A DNA stretch of 64,000 nucleotides, taken from the NCBI GenBank assembly GCA_007922195.1, contig ML682067.1:5233537-5297536 (forward strand), given 5' to 3'. The notes below the pieces were generated by a model, which saw nothing but the letters and a program-made list of their open reading frames with translations, searched no databases and was not told the DNA's origin. This document shows, piece after piece, positions 25,955-35,720 of the stretch. Within the stretch, counting starts at the first letter, position 1, and each line of letters starts with the position of its first letter. The position numbers were made by a program, and so were the translations under genes. Source of the DNA: Podocnemis expansa (taxonomy: Eukaryota > Chordata > Testudines > Podocnemididae).

Positions 25955-26160
25955 CACGCTTGTCCAACATGAGGCCTGGGGGCCAGAATCCGGCCTTCCA
26001 AGGACTTTTATCTGGCCTGCGGAGTGCTGCTGCAAAAGCCTGGGAGCTGGGGCTGGCCGGGGCTACCTGGAATACTCTGTATTACTACGCCAAGCGTCCC
26101 CAATCCCCCCTGTATCCCTCACTGTTTGTTTTGCTGAATTGAACTAACAAAACTAAAGTT
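25955..26160. repeat. Possible hAT-derived fragment
   Basis: GC-rich block starting CTTGTCCAACATGAGGCCTG and including GGCCAGAATCCGGCC. It resembles the left part of CAGGGGTxxxCAAAC-type elements. A right terminus is not identifiable. Confidence 0.35.
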
Positions 26161-26525
26161 GATTAATAAAAAACAATTTGTATGTCTTCTCTCTCAAAAA
26201 TTCTCTCACTGGCTCCCCGACTGAGAAAAGAATGGCAGTGAGGCCCCTCACCCTAGAACACCGGGGACCCCTGAAGTAAAGAGACTCGCTAGACCCGCCT
26301 CATTCTTTAGGAGCAGGCAAAGCACGGAGAGCAGGCTGGTTTAGTGACCATGCTTAGGCTACAAGGGAAGGAAGTATCATGGCACAGATCAGCTTTTACA
26401 AACCCAGCCTGAAGAGGCCTGTCTGCTGCTGGCACCTCCAATGGGCCGCAAGGGGCGGGTTAACCCGAGCGTGGCACGGGCCTGGGGGGCTCCCAGGCGA
26501 GCACGTGCCCTGCCCGGGCCGGAGC

Positions 26526-26561
26526 GGGGATGGGGATGGGGATGGGGATGGGGATGGGGGG
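26526..26561. repeat. (GGGGAT)5 hexanucleotide repeat plus G6 run
   Basis: Five perfect GGGGAT units followed by six G, inside the CpG island and about 325 bases downstream of the exon 1 donor within intron 1. Six consecutive G4-6 runs could form a G-quadruplex on the plus (template) strand. Confidence 0.95.
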
Positions 26562-26885
26562 TGGCCGGTTTTCGTTTGAACAATGGCACAGCCCGTGCCG
26601 CGGGGCGGGGAAGGCCGGGCTCTGCTCGCGCCCCGCAATCCCCGGCCCCTCAGCGGCCTGGGCACCCGGCCACGCCCGAGCCCGAGCCGCGGCAGGGAGT
26701 TGCCTGAGGCGGCCCTGTGGGCTCGGGCCACGCGCGAGGCGAAGTTCAGCGACCCGGCGCCGCCCCCGGCCTCGCCTGGAGCCCGCCCGGCAGCAGCAGG
26801 GCCCGGGCCTCCCCCCAGTCCGGCGGCCGCCCGCAGCGCTCCCCGCAGGGCCCAGCGCCGCCCGGCCCCTCGCTCCCTCCCTCAC

Positions 26886-26974
26886 CAAGTGTCGCCCTTG
26901 CGGAGGGCGGTTTTGAGCAGCGCGGCGATGTCCGAGCGCTGGGTCTCCAGATCCGCCGCGCCTCCCTCCGCCAT
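26886..26974 (-). CDS. USP15: USP15 coding exon 1 (ubiquitin-specific protease 15, N-terminus)
   Basis: First coding exon of a deubiquitinating cysteine protease that removes ubiquitin from substrates in TGF-beta/SMAD, COP9-signalosome and other pathways (family knowledge). It encodes 29 full codons plus TG of a split Trp codon: MAEGGAADLETQRSDIAALL, then a short Lys/Arg-containing end reading K-G-D-T-W. This closely matches the vertebrate USP15 N-terminus and differs from the paralogue USP4. The ATG (complement of 26972-26974) has A at -3 and G at +4 and is the family start, although the frame stays open upstream. The exon ends ..ACTTG followed by GTGAGG, a good donor at 26885-26884 (phase 2). 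The next exon supplies the missing G. It lies in a CpG island. Exon 2 is about 23 kb to the left. This is only the start of the DUSP domain; the catalytic USP domain is outside the window. Confidence 0.95.
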
Positions 26975-26980
26975 CTTCTC
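26965..26980 (-). promoter_or_regulatory. YY1-like motif overlapping the USP15 start codon
   Basis: The minus strand reads GAGAAGATGGCGGAGG, matching the core AAGATGGCGG of YY1 sites that often overlap start codons of CpG-island genes. Binding is inferred from the motif only. Confidence 0.5.
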
Positions 26981-27028
26981 CCCCCCGGCGGCGGCGGCGC
27001 GGCGGCAGGGGCAGGAGCGGGCCGCGCT

Positions 27029-27045
27029 GCATGCTGGGAGTGACG
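27029..27045 (-). promoter_or_regulatory. ZNF143/Staf-like motif (TCCCAGCATGC)
   Basis: The minus strand reads GCGTCACTCCCAGCATGC, which contains the conserved TCCCAGCATGC half of the ZNF143 motif, about 55-70 bases upstream of the USP15 ATG. This is a common feature of CpG-island promoters. Motif evidence only. Confidence 0.45.
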
Positions 27046-27206
27046 CCAAGCCGGGAGCCGCCTCCCTCCCCCCGCAACCGCAACTCGGAGGGGGACAAGA
27101 GGGGAAGCCGCTGGCGAGCCGCCCGCGCCGCTGCTGCCCCCTGGCGGGCGGGAGGGCTCGGCTGTTCACACGCAGCCTCCGCCAAGCGCCCAGGGGCCCC
27201 CAGATC

Positions 27207-27864
27207 TAGGGGTGTCAGGCCAAAGGAGGACATGGCTTCCTTTTACCTTCATGTCCTCTGTCTGGCAGGCAAAAATACATGATTGTGTCTGGCTTTTTAC
27301 TTATAGGGGTTAAAGTACGCTGGAATGCCATGGAATAACTTAGTTTTAGGGGGAAGCTTTCCAGGGCCCCCTTAAAACAGAAGAATATTACGTGATACTA
27401 CATTTTTCACCATGTGTCCTCCACTGTCCTCCTTTCTGTGCTTCCTTGTCCTCCTTTCCGTGCTTTGGCAGGGGCACTGCTGGCACTGGGCACTCCGGGG
27501 CACATGCCCCGAATCGCAGCGCCAGAGCCCCGGATCTCTGGCCCAATCGGGCTGGAGATCCAGGGCCCAGCCACCAGTGGCCCCATCCCCAGCCGGGGAT
27601 CCAGGGTCTTGCTGCAGCGGCCCTGTCCCCTGCCAAGGATCCGGGGCCTGGCCGCCGGCAGCCGCAGCGGCCCCATCCCCTGCTGGGGTGCGGGGCCTCT
27701 GGCCACCTGCAGTGGCGCAGCAGCACCTGTCCCTGTCCCCAGCCAGGGGGTGGGGCCTGCAAGATGGGGGCGGGGCCTGTGGGCCAAGGGCAGGGCCTGG
27801 GCCCGTGTCCTGTGACCCTCCCCCAGCCAGTGACGCCCCTGTGCTTTGGTATCTGGTAGCCCTA
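27207..27864. mobile_element. hAT-like element A beside the USP15 promoter
   Basis: Perfect target octamer CCCAGATC at 27199-27206 and 27865-27872. Left end TAGGGGTGTCAGGCCAAAGG (a few bases lost compared with its sister) and right end TTTGGTATCTGGTAGCCCTA. Without the later insertion at 27469-27841 it would be about 280 bp. Sister copy at 28066-28766 shares the interior, for example GGCTTTTTACTTATAGGGGT and TTTTAGGGGGAAGC. The edge lies about 233 bp upstream of the USP15 ATG. Confidence 0.85.
27469..27841. mobile_element. GC-rich hAT-like element nested in element A
   Basis: 373 bp starting CAGGGGCACTGCTGGCACTG and ending CCAGTGACGCCCCTG. Perfect octamer TGCTTTGG on both sides (27461-27468; 27842-27849). 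The interior is very GC-rich, with repeated GGGATCCAGGG-like units and long but meaningless open frames on both strands. Confidence 0.85.
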
Positions 27865-28065
27865 CCCAGATCAGATCCAGGAGCTGGTCTTTGTGGGTGC
27901 AGAGTGGAGCTGTGCTGGGCGGCAAGCAAGTGTGCCCCTAAGGCAAAAGGGAAAGTGTGGGAAGAGGGGGCAGAGGAAGACCAACCCCCTGCATGAGAGG
28001 GCGCTGAGTCTGCCCTTGGCAATCAAACCACCCAGGAATTTTAGAGCCAGGGGTTTCCCCAACAA

Positions 28066-28766
28066 TGGGGTTACCAGATGTCAGGCAAAAGGAGGACATG
28101 TCCTCCTTTCTACCTTCATGTCATAGAATTATAAGGTTGGAAGGGAGCTCATGAGGTCATCTAGTCCAACTGCCTGCCAAAAAAGCAGGACCACTCCCAC
28201 TAAGTCATCCCAGCCAGGGTTTTGTCTAACTAGGCCTTAAACATCTCCAAAGAAAGAGAGTCTACCACTTCCCTAGGTAGCCCCTTCCAATGCTTCACCA
28301 CCCTCCTAGTAAGAAAGTTTTTCCCAATATCCAACCTTGACCTCGCCAGCTGCAACTTGAAATCATTCCCCTTGTTCTGTCCTCTGTTACTACTGAGAAC
28401 ATCTGAGCTCCGTCCTCCTTGGAGCATCTCTTCAAGTAGTTGAAAGTTGCTATCAAATCCCCCCTCAGCCTTCTCTTCTGCAGGCTAAATAAGCCTAGTT
28501 CCTCTGGTTCTCCTTTTTTTACCTTCTCTTCCTCCCTCTGGCAGGCATTTTAAAATATATGATTTTGTCTAGCTTTTTACTTATAGAGGTTAAAGTATGC
28601 TGGAATGCTACGGAACACCTTACTTTTAGGGGGAAGCATTCCAGCGCCCCCTAAAAACAGAAGAATATTACATCAATACTGCTTTTTCTCCATGTGTCCT
28701 CCTCCAATGTCCTCCTTTTTGTACTTGCTTGTCCTCCTTTCCAGGCTTTGGTATCTGGTAACCCTA
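28066..28766. mobile_element. hAT-like element B, sister of element A, interrupted by CR1
   Basis: Termini TGGGGTTACCAGATGTCAGG and TTTGGTATCTGGTAACCCTA are inverted copies. Octamers CCCAACAA (28058-28065) and CCCAACAC (28767-28774) match at 7 of 8. The interior is homologous to element A, in the same orientation, but split by a CR1 at about 28122-28515. Confidence 0.85.
28122..28515 (-). mobile_element. 5'-truncated CR1 inserted in element B
   Basis: Minus-oriented CR1 3' end: TCATAGAATTATAAGGTTGG, GGTCATCTAGTCCAACTGCC, then the end of ORF2 (translation includes [11 protein letters not shown] and L-P-R-E-V-V). TACCTTC occurs on both sides (about 28111 and 28520), a possible short target duplication. 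Close to the subfamily of the full copy at 37640-40795. Confidence 0.85.
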
Positions 28767-28905
28767 CCCAACACCCCCCTACACCACTCCCTAGATTCCC
28801 AACCCCCCCCCTCACTTGTCAGCTAGGAACAGTGTCATACCAAATTAATGACCCCCCCAACCCTCCCCCTAATCCTCTCCCCAGATTTCAAGTCCTGGGG
28901 AGAAT
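28767..28905. repeat. C-rich low-complexity stretch
   Basis: Several C6-C8 runs (CACCCCCCTACACC, CCCAACCCCCCCC) between two transposons; nothing coding. Confidence 0.7.
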
Positions 28906-29019
28906 AGCGTTTAGAGCCCAGGTCAGGATGGCAATATCTTATATTAGACTAACTGCTGTTGGGTGGAGAGAGACTGGGAATGGAGTGTAAATACACAAAT
29001 CACTTCCTGTGGTCTGGGA

Positions 29020-29196
29020 CAGTGGTTCCTAACATTTTCTCTGCAGTGGCATGCCTTGCTACCTTCCAAATGAACCTATGAATATTCATGAGCCAATCCA
29101 GAGCTCTTTGAGTAGTTTTTCAAAAAATTTTGTGGCACACCTGCTCAGGCCTGATGGCACACCTGTGTGCTGTGGCACACTGGTTGGGAAGCACTG
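29020..29196. mobile_element. Short hAT-like element with perfect target duplication
   Basis: 177 bp from CAGTGGTTCCTAACATTTTC to ..GGTTGGGAAGCACTG, flanked by a perfect octamer GTCTGGGA (29012-29019; 29197-29204). Interior contains ATGAATATTCATGAGCCAAT and a GTGGCACAC motif, shared with the copy at 31793-33669. Confidence 0.85.
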
Positions 29197-29204
29197 GTCT
29201 GGGA

Positions 29205-31710
29205 GATACCAAGAGCAGAGTTCCAGCTAAGAGTGTCCCTGTTCCCCCAGCCTTCCCAGCCCAGCCCTGAAGAGAAGTTCTATGAGGCTCCATGTGGTTC
29301 GTCTCTCTCCCCAGCAGAACAGATCCAGTAAGAGATGTTATCTCTTTCTTCTTAAGTACAGTTGAAAGACTCACACAGTTACTACAACACCACACGCAAT
29401 GAAGGAACTGTAAAATCAAGTGAGATTTTCAGTGGAAATTGACAGAGGGTCATAGTCATAGATATGTTGAAACTGGTATCAGTTTCTGTGCTTGGGTGTG
29501 CAAAATCAGATTGCCTCCAAAAGGAGGATGGGGATTTCCTACCACGTGCTTCTTAAATTAATTGCTGGGTTTTGAAAGAAAGAGGTAAAATCAAGGGCAT
29601 TAAATAGACAGGAACCATTTTAGATGCCCAACAGGAGTAAATTAAAAATAAATTTGTTTTTTTTAAAGGGTGGCAGCTCAAGGCTTGTCAAACTAAACAC
29701 AATGTAAAAGTTATATATAGTAAATATCATTTATGATTTTAGCTAAAAAAAAAAGCTGGTGCTTTGTAAAGAGCCTTAGTAGTTAAGTGGACAGTAATAA
29801 GAATAACATCTAGGGAGGAGACTTGTATAGACAGACGAAGTGTAGAAAGAAATAGATCTTTGGGCATACATATACTATGCATATGTCACTGTCTGTCATT
29901 AATTCAGTGTTGTACCTAGTTTTCATGTATACAGCATATTGAATTATTTGGAGACGTATTTAAATACTATATATACCAGGCATATACTCTGCTTTTTTAT
30001 TATGTGTCATGTATAATTAAATATTGTTGATCAGCTGTGTTGAATAAGACTGGTTCAGACTAGGAGAATGTGCATAACTGAGTGTACAGAAAGAGACTGT
30101 TCCATGAGGAGAGAGCTGCAAAAAATTCAAAGGAAGAACAGCAATTAATCTACAGAAAGGGAAAAAAAATAGGTACTTGGTCAATATATCAGAAGCCTGG
30201 TAGAAAAGAGGGAAGTACAAAATATGAAAAAAGTGAGGGGAACTGTTTCAAAAGCCAGCAAGATTGCCTTCTTACATAGCTTGTTACTTGAAAGTATTCT
30301 GGAACTAATACAAATGACTGATTTAGCTGAAGTTGAAGAGCGTGAGAGCTCCTGCTTGACTTCCTGTAATGGGGCCAAGTTGGTTGTTGTAATAATACTA
30401 AGGAAAGCAAACTCCACCTTCGTACCTAATGTGGGGTTGAATACTCAGTCATAGTAGGGAAGAGGCATTTGATCCACTAATGAGTGGATGTTGAATGCTG
30501 CCTAAGCTGAAGATTTAGGGCAACTGAGAAGGAAAATGTTTAATCTTTTGCTTCTACCTGCAAGAGAGAGGCTGGGTTTTTCAGGCCCCATTCTTCAACA
30601 GTTATAGAGATTACTTTATTTAGTACTTGTAATATAATGTTTAAAGAATGTTTTCCAGAAAGATGTCAATCCTTAGCCCTTATAGTACTCTGCATCTTCA
30701 GATGCTTTATGAATATGAGGGAATAAGAGTATAAAATAATAAATCACAGGAATATAAACCTAAATAATTATCTGCCATCAACAACAGAGATATTTGGCTT
30801 CTTTTATAGCTTTCAGAACTAAGAAGGGATGGTAAGGGTAAAGGAAAAAATTCTGAGGAATAAAAAAGCCTTCCTACTGGTGACTCACCACTGAATAGAT
30901 GTACAAACTTATGTATGCGTGTAAAGCCCTTCCCAGCAGTCCCCACTGGCTCTCGTCTCAGGCAACTGTATAGATGGTGCATCCAACAGCCAACAACTGT
31001 TTGGCATGCCACAGCTCAGCTTGAGATAGGTGATCCAATAGCACCAGGGTCAGGAAGGAACATAGGATGAGGTGGGTGGGGTGGGACAGGTCATCACAAC
31101 GAAGACCCTCTCCTGCACACTGTGGTAGGAACCAAATGGGCCAGAACAGGTTGCTGAGTTACATCTGTGGAACTGGAGCCATGCAGGGTGGGCTTGGTCT
31201 CCATTCAGCAACCCCTCAAGGCCTCCCAGAGACAGAACCTGAGACTTCTTCCCTGTGTGGTTGTTCAGCTTCAAATGCTGCTCTGAAGCCCCTGGGACAA
31301 TCTTGTGTCAACACAGAGGAAAGTGTCATACTACAAGGGTGAGAGAGGAATGAAGCTTCCATGGACGTGGATGGAGAGGATGGTATGATTTACAAGGAGC
31401 ATTTTGGGGGAGGTGTCACAAATGGAGAGCATACCTTTCACTTAGCATTTGTGGGTAGGGGACCCCTCTTAATACTGTTTGGGTTGAAGCATGATGCTAA
31501 GTCAAAGAACTTAATGTTACCCAGTGCAAATATAAAGTACTTTGCTGTAAGGCATCAAGTACTTCAGGGAGTTTTGTGAGTGCTTAGGAAAAAAAAGAAA
31601 CCCTTCCTTCAAAAGTAGAAAAACCCATCAGAGTCCAGACGATCTTAATTATACTTTTTTTTTTTAATGTGAGTTGTCTGATTCTATAAAAAGTTAGAAT
31701 GTAGAGACTG
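29205..31710. other. 5' flanking DNA without recognised gene
   Basis: AT-rich sequence with a few moderately GC-rich patches (29240-29330, 30880-31350). Open frames here are short and carry no recognisable motifs. No RNA gene or clear repeat family seen. Confidence 0.5.
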
Positions 31711-31714
31711 TTAG

Positions 31715-31784
31715 TCAAGATCCAAAAGGTAGCTGTGTAAGTCTAGTCCAGCAAAACAAACAAGGAGTCTGGTGACACTTTTAA
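31715..31784. repeat. Fragment of the hairpin-type repeat
   Basis: Shows AAAAGGTAGCTGTGTAAGTC and AAACAAACAAGGAGTCTGGT, the left end of the family seen at 13438-13894. Cut by the hAT-like element starting at 31793. Confidence 0.7.
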
Positions 31785-31792
31785 AGACTACA

Positions 31793-33669
31793 CCAGCATT
31801 TCCCCACCAGTGCACCATGGCACAGAAGTTTGCTCTCAGGCCTGAGCAAGTGTGCCATAGAATTTTTTGAAAAACTACTTTAAGTTCTTGATTAGCTCAT
31901 GAATGTTGTGGGGGACTGGGTGCACAGGGCACAATTCCCACACTGCAAGAGGGAGTCCCAATTGAGAGGCAAGAGACCAAACCACAATTTTTTGGGTTAA
32001 CCACTTTCTATGTGACTTTTATTGAGATAAATAAAATTACAGAAAAGAAAGAAGGAAAAAAAAGTTAAATGAGAGGTTAATATTATCTAATTACTAATAT
32101 TCCTATTACTAAAATTAAAAAACTTGCAATTCCTATTAAATTACACTTATCAAAACTCATACAAACTGTGGTTTTAGAACTCAAATTCTTTAAGACATTT
32201 AAAGATCTTCTAAGCACAAATTAAAAGCCCAATAAACAGAAAATAGAGCACAAATATCTACAAATAGAGCACTACAACATCTATCCCAATCCTTGTGCCT
32301 AACTCTGAATTAAAACCCCCAGTTCCAATCCTGGTTGGTATAATTTAGCAGAGTGGGGTTTATGGGAGACAAAGATAGAGCACGCAATCTGTAGGCAAAA
32401 GAGCTTTGCTATTTACCACACACATACACACACACACACTAAAACATCATGTGCAGCCCCGGACAGCATGAATGCCTTGCTTCTCCCCCTTGCTCTCCAG
32501 ACACCATGGGTCACAGCCCAGTGAGGCTAGCCATGGGCTGTTTGCGGCTAGGAGTTACAAGGGTCAGCTGGGGTTCCTGGCGGGGAATACAAGTGGATTT
32601 ATTCTTTCATCACACTCTTTTACACTGCTGTTTCCCAATTTGATTGTGGAACACCAGCTGGATTCTGATTTGTGAGGTTAATAGGTTAAGAGCAGTAATA
32701 ATACACATACACACATCCCCAAAAAGCATTTTCCAATTTAAATCCCAACTTTGACCAGATTATATTTACCACATCAGGATGTTATCTCCGGAGTGACAGA
32801 CAGCAGATCTGTTCCTTTGAGCGAGAGGGAAAGACAGCTAGATGTGATAGAACAGCTACAGTGTTAAAACAGCTCGACCAACAGTGCAGCCTACGGGCTC
32901 TTGCCTGTGGTCTTCAAATCCAGAGCCCACCACGACCAGTTGCAGCGGTTGTCAACACCCCCTGCCACCCCCTTCGGATGTGCCAAGGGCTATGGCCTCC
33001 CACTCCAGGGTGAACAGGTGAAAACTGAATACTTAGTAAAAGAATTTAAAAAGAAAAAGAAAAAGATCTGCCAAAAGGAGAAAAAAAATAAAAACCCTGC
33101 AGACTCCCTTGGTGATCAGTCAAGGGGTTTAACACTCTTCCTTGTGAAGAGTGGGGAGATGCCTAGGGGGTGGCCAAATCCCCTGGCAACATGACAGGCT
33201 GCTGACCTATCGCTTCTCCAACATGCCTAGACCAGAACCACGGCTTTATGTCTTGGACCCCCAAAAATTAGCATATCGCTTGTTGGCATGGAAACTTACT
33301 GATCTTGGTCAGTAGATGAGCTCATGAGTCCAGCAGCTGCTAGCTATAGTTTATCTTGTCACCTCCCTCAGGTCTGGTTCAAATCAGCTTAGATACTGAC
33401 AATAAATTTCTTGAAAAGTTGTTACTGTCTGCTGTTAGGAGATAACACCAACTTATTGTTTCTTTCCCCATTTAGAGGCCTAACAAGCTACATTCCATAA
33501 GCCAGACTGGAGTTTGGCCATAGCAAAAAGGAAAAAAGGAGGGGTGGAAAAATCCACCTCTTACAATGAATATTCATGAGTTCATTTGGAAACATTCATT
33601 TGGTGGTGTGCCTCAAAATAAGTAAAGGAATCAAGGTGTGCCATGGCAGAGAAAAGATTGGGAACCACC
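31793..33669. mobile_element. hAT-like element split by a 1.66-kb insertion
   Basis: Ends CCAGCATTTCCCCACC and ..TTGGGAACCACC, with octamers AGACTACA (31785-31792) and AGACTGCA (33670-33677) matching at 7 of 8. The flanks 31793-31906 and 33566-33669 are homologous to 29020-29196 (ATGAATATTCATGAG, GGTGTGCC). The middle is a separate insertion. Confidence 0.75.
31907..33565. mobile_element. Unclassified 1659-bp insertion with TG..CA ends
   Basis: Begins TGTGGGGGACTGGGTGCACA and ends TCCACCTCTTACA. The flanks ATGAATGT (31899-31906) and ATGAATAT (33566-33573) match at 7 of 8. TG..CA ends suggest a solo LTR, but an 8-bp duplication suits a hAT. The interior is A-rich at 32030-32110 with a CA repeat at 32417-32439, and has no transposase or reverse-transcriptase signature. 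Confidence 0.55.
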
Positions 33670-33828
33670 AGACTGCACTACAGTGGGACAGCTGCAATCA
33701 TGGAGCAGTGCCACTCTAGCCCTGTAGAATAGATTAGTGGTTCCCAACCTTTTCAGTAACATGACACACTTCACTGAGATAATTCCATGGCACACCCACT
33801 TTTTTCAGCTGCATATATTGCTCGTAAA

Positions 33829-35436
33829 CAGGGCCGTTCCTAGGTAGGTGCAGGGCCCTGGGCAAATCACCCTCTGTGGGGTTCCCACTCACCCCGCCCA
33901 TGCACTGGAGGGCAGTGCTGGCTGGCCCAGGGGAGGGGCAGGCCCCTGGTCCTTCCGTCCCACACTAGGGACCAGGCAAGCCAGCCAAAAGCAGCAGAAC
34001 TGGATGCAGGGTCTGGTTTTTCAGCTGCCATTAAGCCAGTGGTTGTCAAACTTTTTTCCTCTGGACCTAGCTCTGGACCTCTCTGCCATGTGGCAACACT
34101 CCACTGAAAAACAGCGGCCACTGCCAGGAAATTGAACACTGACCATGGCTGCTGCGGGGTGGGGAAGTGGTGGTTGGAGGGGGTAGCAATCCCTCATGGC
34201 TTTCATCCTTTCTCTTGAGGCTTCTATTGCATCTCTGAAATCTACACATCTAATCTGAGATTACCTACATGGAACATGCAGGGGGTGATCCCACATGCCA
34301 TATTCCTGTCTCAAATTAGGAAGTATGTCAAGTCTCTAAAATTGTATGTAATAGCTCAGAGCATGTGTGTGGGAGCTCCTTGCAAATGGGTGTGGGGGGA
34401 TGACTGGGGGGAGAAATGAGATGGAAGTGCTGAGACAGAGGAAGGAGAAGAGAGCCAATGCCAGGCTGGAAAGAAAGGTCCTGGAAGATGCCGTCTGCTG
34501 CTGAGCCTGTCCAAGTCCCTTCAGGTCCTGCTCCCTTCTCCACTGCCCAATCCCAGGAACTGAAGCAGCCCCTCTGGGTTCCACTTTCATTTCTGCACTT
34601 CATCTGCTCCCTGAGGCTGCATGAGTTTTCATGAACACACAATTGTCCACAATATTGTGATTGGAGGGTTGCCAGCCTTCTCTGCTTGGTCTGGTGACCC
34701 CTGGCAGTGTGCATAAGGCAGCAACACGATGGGACTATCCACTCTCCCCTTCCTATTACGACCTTGTTATAACTTCTCCTCCCAGCAGATGCATCCCTGA
34801 GCTGGATTTTATTGTTACTTAGGTTTTTGAATTGTAGAAAAAATACCATACGTTGTAATACAGGCGCCTACTAGAACAGTTTGCTTTTCTCTTCTCTTTA
34901 TAATTATCAGTCAAAAAATCTCTGGAGTTTTTATTCAAATCTACAAGTTATAACTTTTGTTGCAAGCTAGGGAATTCTCAACCCACTGAAAAAAGAGGCA
35001 AGTCCTAATTTGCACAAACAACTGCAATCCCCATATCCCAGAAATGATAGAATAAGGGGATGTTCACAGTTTTTTCTTTTCTTCTTTGGGCCTGTTGATA
35101 AAAAAACCACAAAGGTTGCATGCCAGGGAGCTCAGTCCTTTTCATATGAATGAGAAAAGCCCAAAGAGATACTGATTCAGAGAGGAGGCATAGAGGTTGT
35201 TTGAACAATTAGCACCTCATTGTTAGTCCTAATGACTCACCTTTTTTGCAACCCTGAACTACTGTGTTACAACAGGCTGCCTTAAGCAAGCTGGCCCTGT
35301 GAACTGGGCTGTCACTTTTGGCAGCTTGCCCAGTCCCTGGTATGGGGGTGGGGGCAGCGGTGCAGCCCCCACAGGGCCCCCAAAGCACGGGGCCCTGGGT
35401 GGCTGCCCCTCTCACCCTACCCTGTGGACAGCCCTG
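33829..35436. mobile_element. GC-rich hAT-like element nested at level 2
   Basis: Starts CAGGGCCGTTCCTAGGTAGG and ends CTGTGGACAGCCCTG. Perfect octamer CTCGTAAA at 33821-33828 and 35437-35444. 1608 bp in all, of which 34037 to about 35279 appears to be a further insertion. Confidence 0.85.
34037..35279. mobile_element. Probable third-level hAT-like insertion
   Basis: The left end CAGTGGTTGTCAAACTTTTT is a clear hAT-type terminus like that at 35535. Host sequence around it reads CTGCCATTAAGC on the left and CTGCCTTAAGC at 35277-35287, indicating an old duplication. The right terminus is not clean (possible CTGAACTACTG near 35255). No coding content. Confidence 0.45.
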
Positions 35437-35534
35437 CTCGTAAACATCACATTTACTTATATTTACTACCATTACGGTCTTATTAGAGAGGTTTGCAACA
35501 CAGTGCATACAGCAAGTTAAAGAAGGATCTAATG

Positions 35535-35720
35535 CAGTGGTTTTCAAACTTTTTTCCTCGGGACCCAGTTGAAAAAAATCATTTATGCCTATAGCGTAAC
35601 AATTACATCTTTCAGCAATGCCTTACAGTCTTTTGGCAGTGGTAGCAGGGGGCACTGAGACCAGTATATGAGGGTCTGTGACCCAATACTGGGTCCTGAC
35701 CCGTGGTTTGAAAACCACTG
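35535..35720. mobile_element. Short hAT-like element nested in 33735-36008
   Basis: 186 bp with excellent inverted ends CAGTGGTTTTCAAAC and GTTTGAAAACCACTG. Octamers ATCTAATG (35527-35534) and ATCTAATA (35721-35728) match at 7 of 8. Confidence 0.85.

Larger units (their letters stand above)
3841..26885 (-). other. USP15: USP15 intron 1 (about 23 kb)
   Basis: Spans from the donor GTGAGG next to exon 1 to the acceptor TTCAAG next to exon 2. No other exon with recognisable coding content was seen on either strand. The stretches 3841-6740, 7542-8966, 15305-17065, 21441-22590 and 23216-25740 are AT-rich with only simple A/T tracts and very old repeat debris; I can name nothing in them. All repeats listed between these coordinates are intronic and would be transcribed on the minus strand. 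Confidence 0.9.
26370..27200 (-). promoter_or_regulatory. USP15: CpG island promoter and 5' UTR region of USP15
   Basis: A sharp block of G+C-rich, CpG-dense sequence in an AT-rich window, centred on USP15 exon 1. No TATA box is placed suitably, which fits a dispersed housekeeping-type promoter. The transcription start should lie between about 26975 and 27200 on the minus strand but cannot be fixed from sequence. Long open frames on both strands here are a by-product of low stop-codon density. The island ends abruptly at the target duplication of a hAT-like element starting at 27207. Confidence 0.85.

Noticed and set aside
26460..27233. Long overlapping open frames (up to 257 codons) on both strands of the CpG island
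   Set aside because: GC-rich DNA has few stop codons. Translations are low-complexity Arg/Pro/Gly/Ala and only the USP15 exon 1 segment matches a known protein.
27372..28022. Open frames of 124-216 codons in several frames
   Set aside because: They fall inside the GC-rich nested hAT element 27469-27841 and occur on both strands at once; no domain is visible.
34328..34849. 173-codon minus-strand open frame
   Set aside because: Inside the nested hAT insertion 34037-35279; no similarity to a transposase or host protein that I can recognise.
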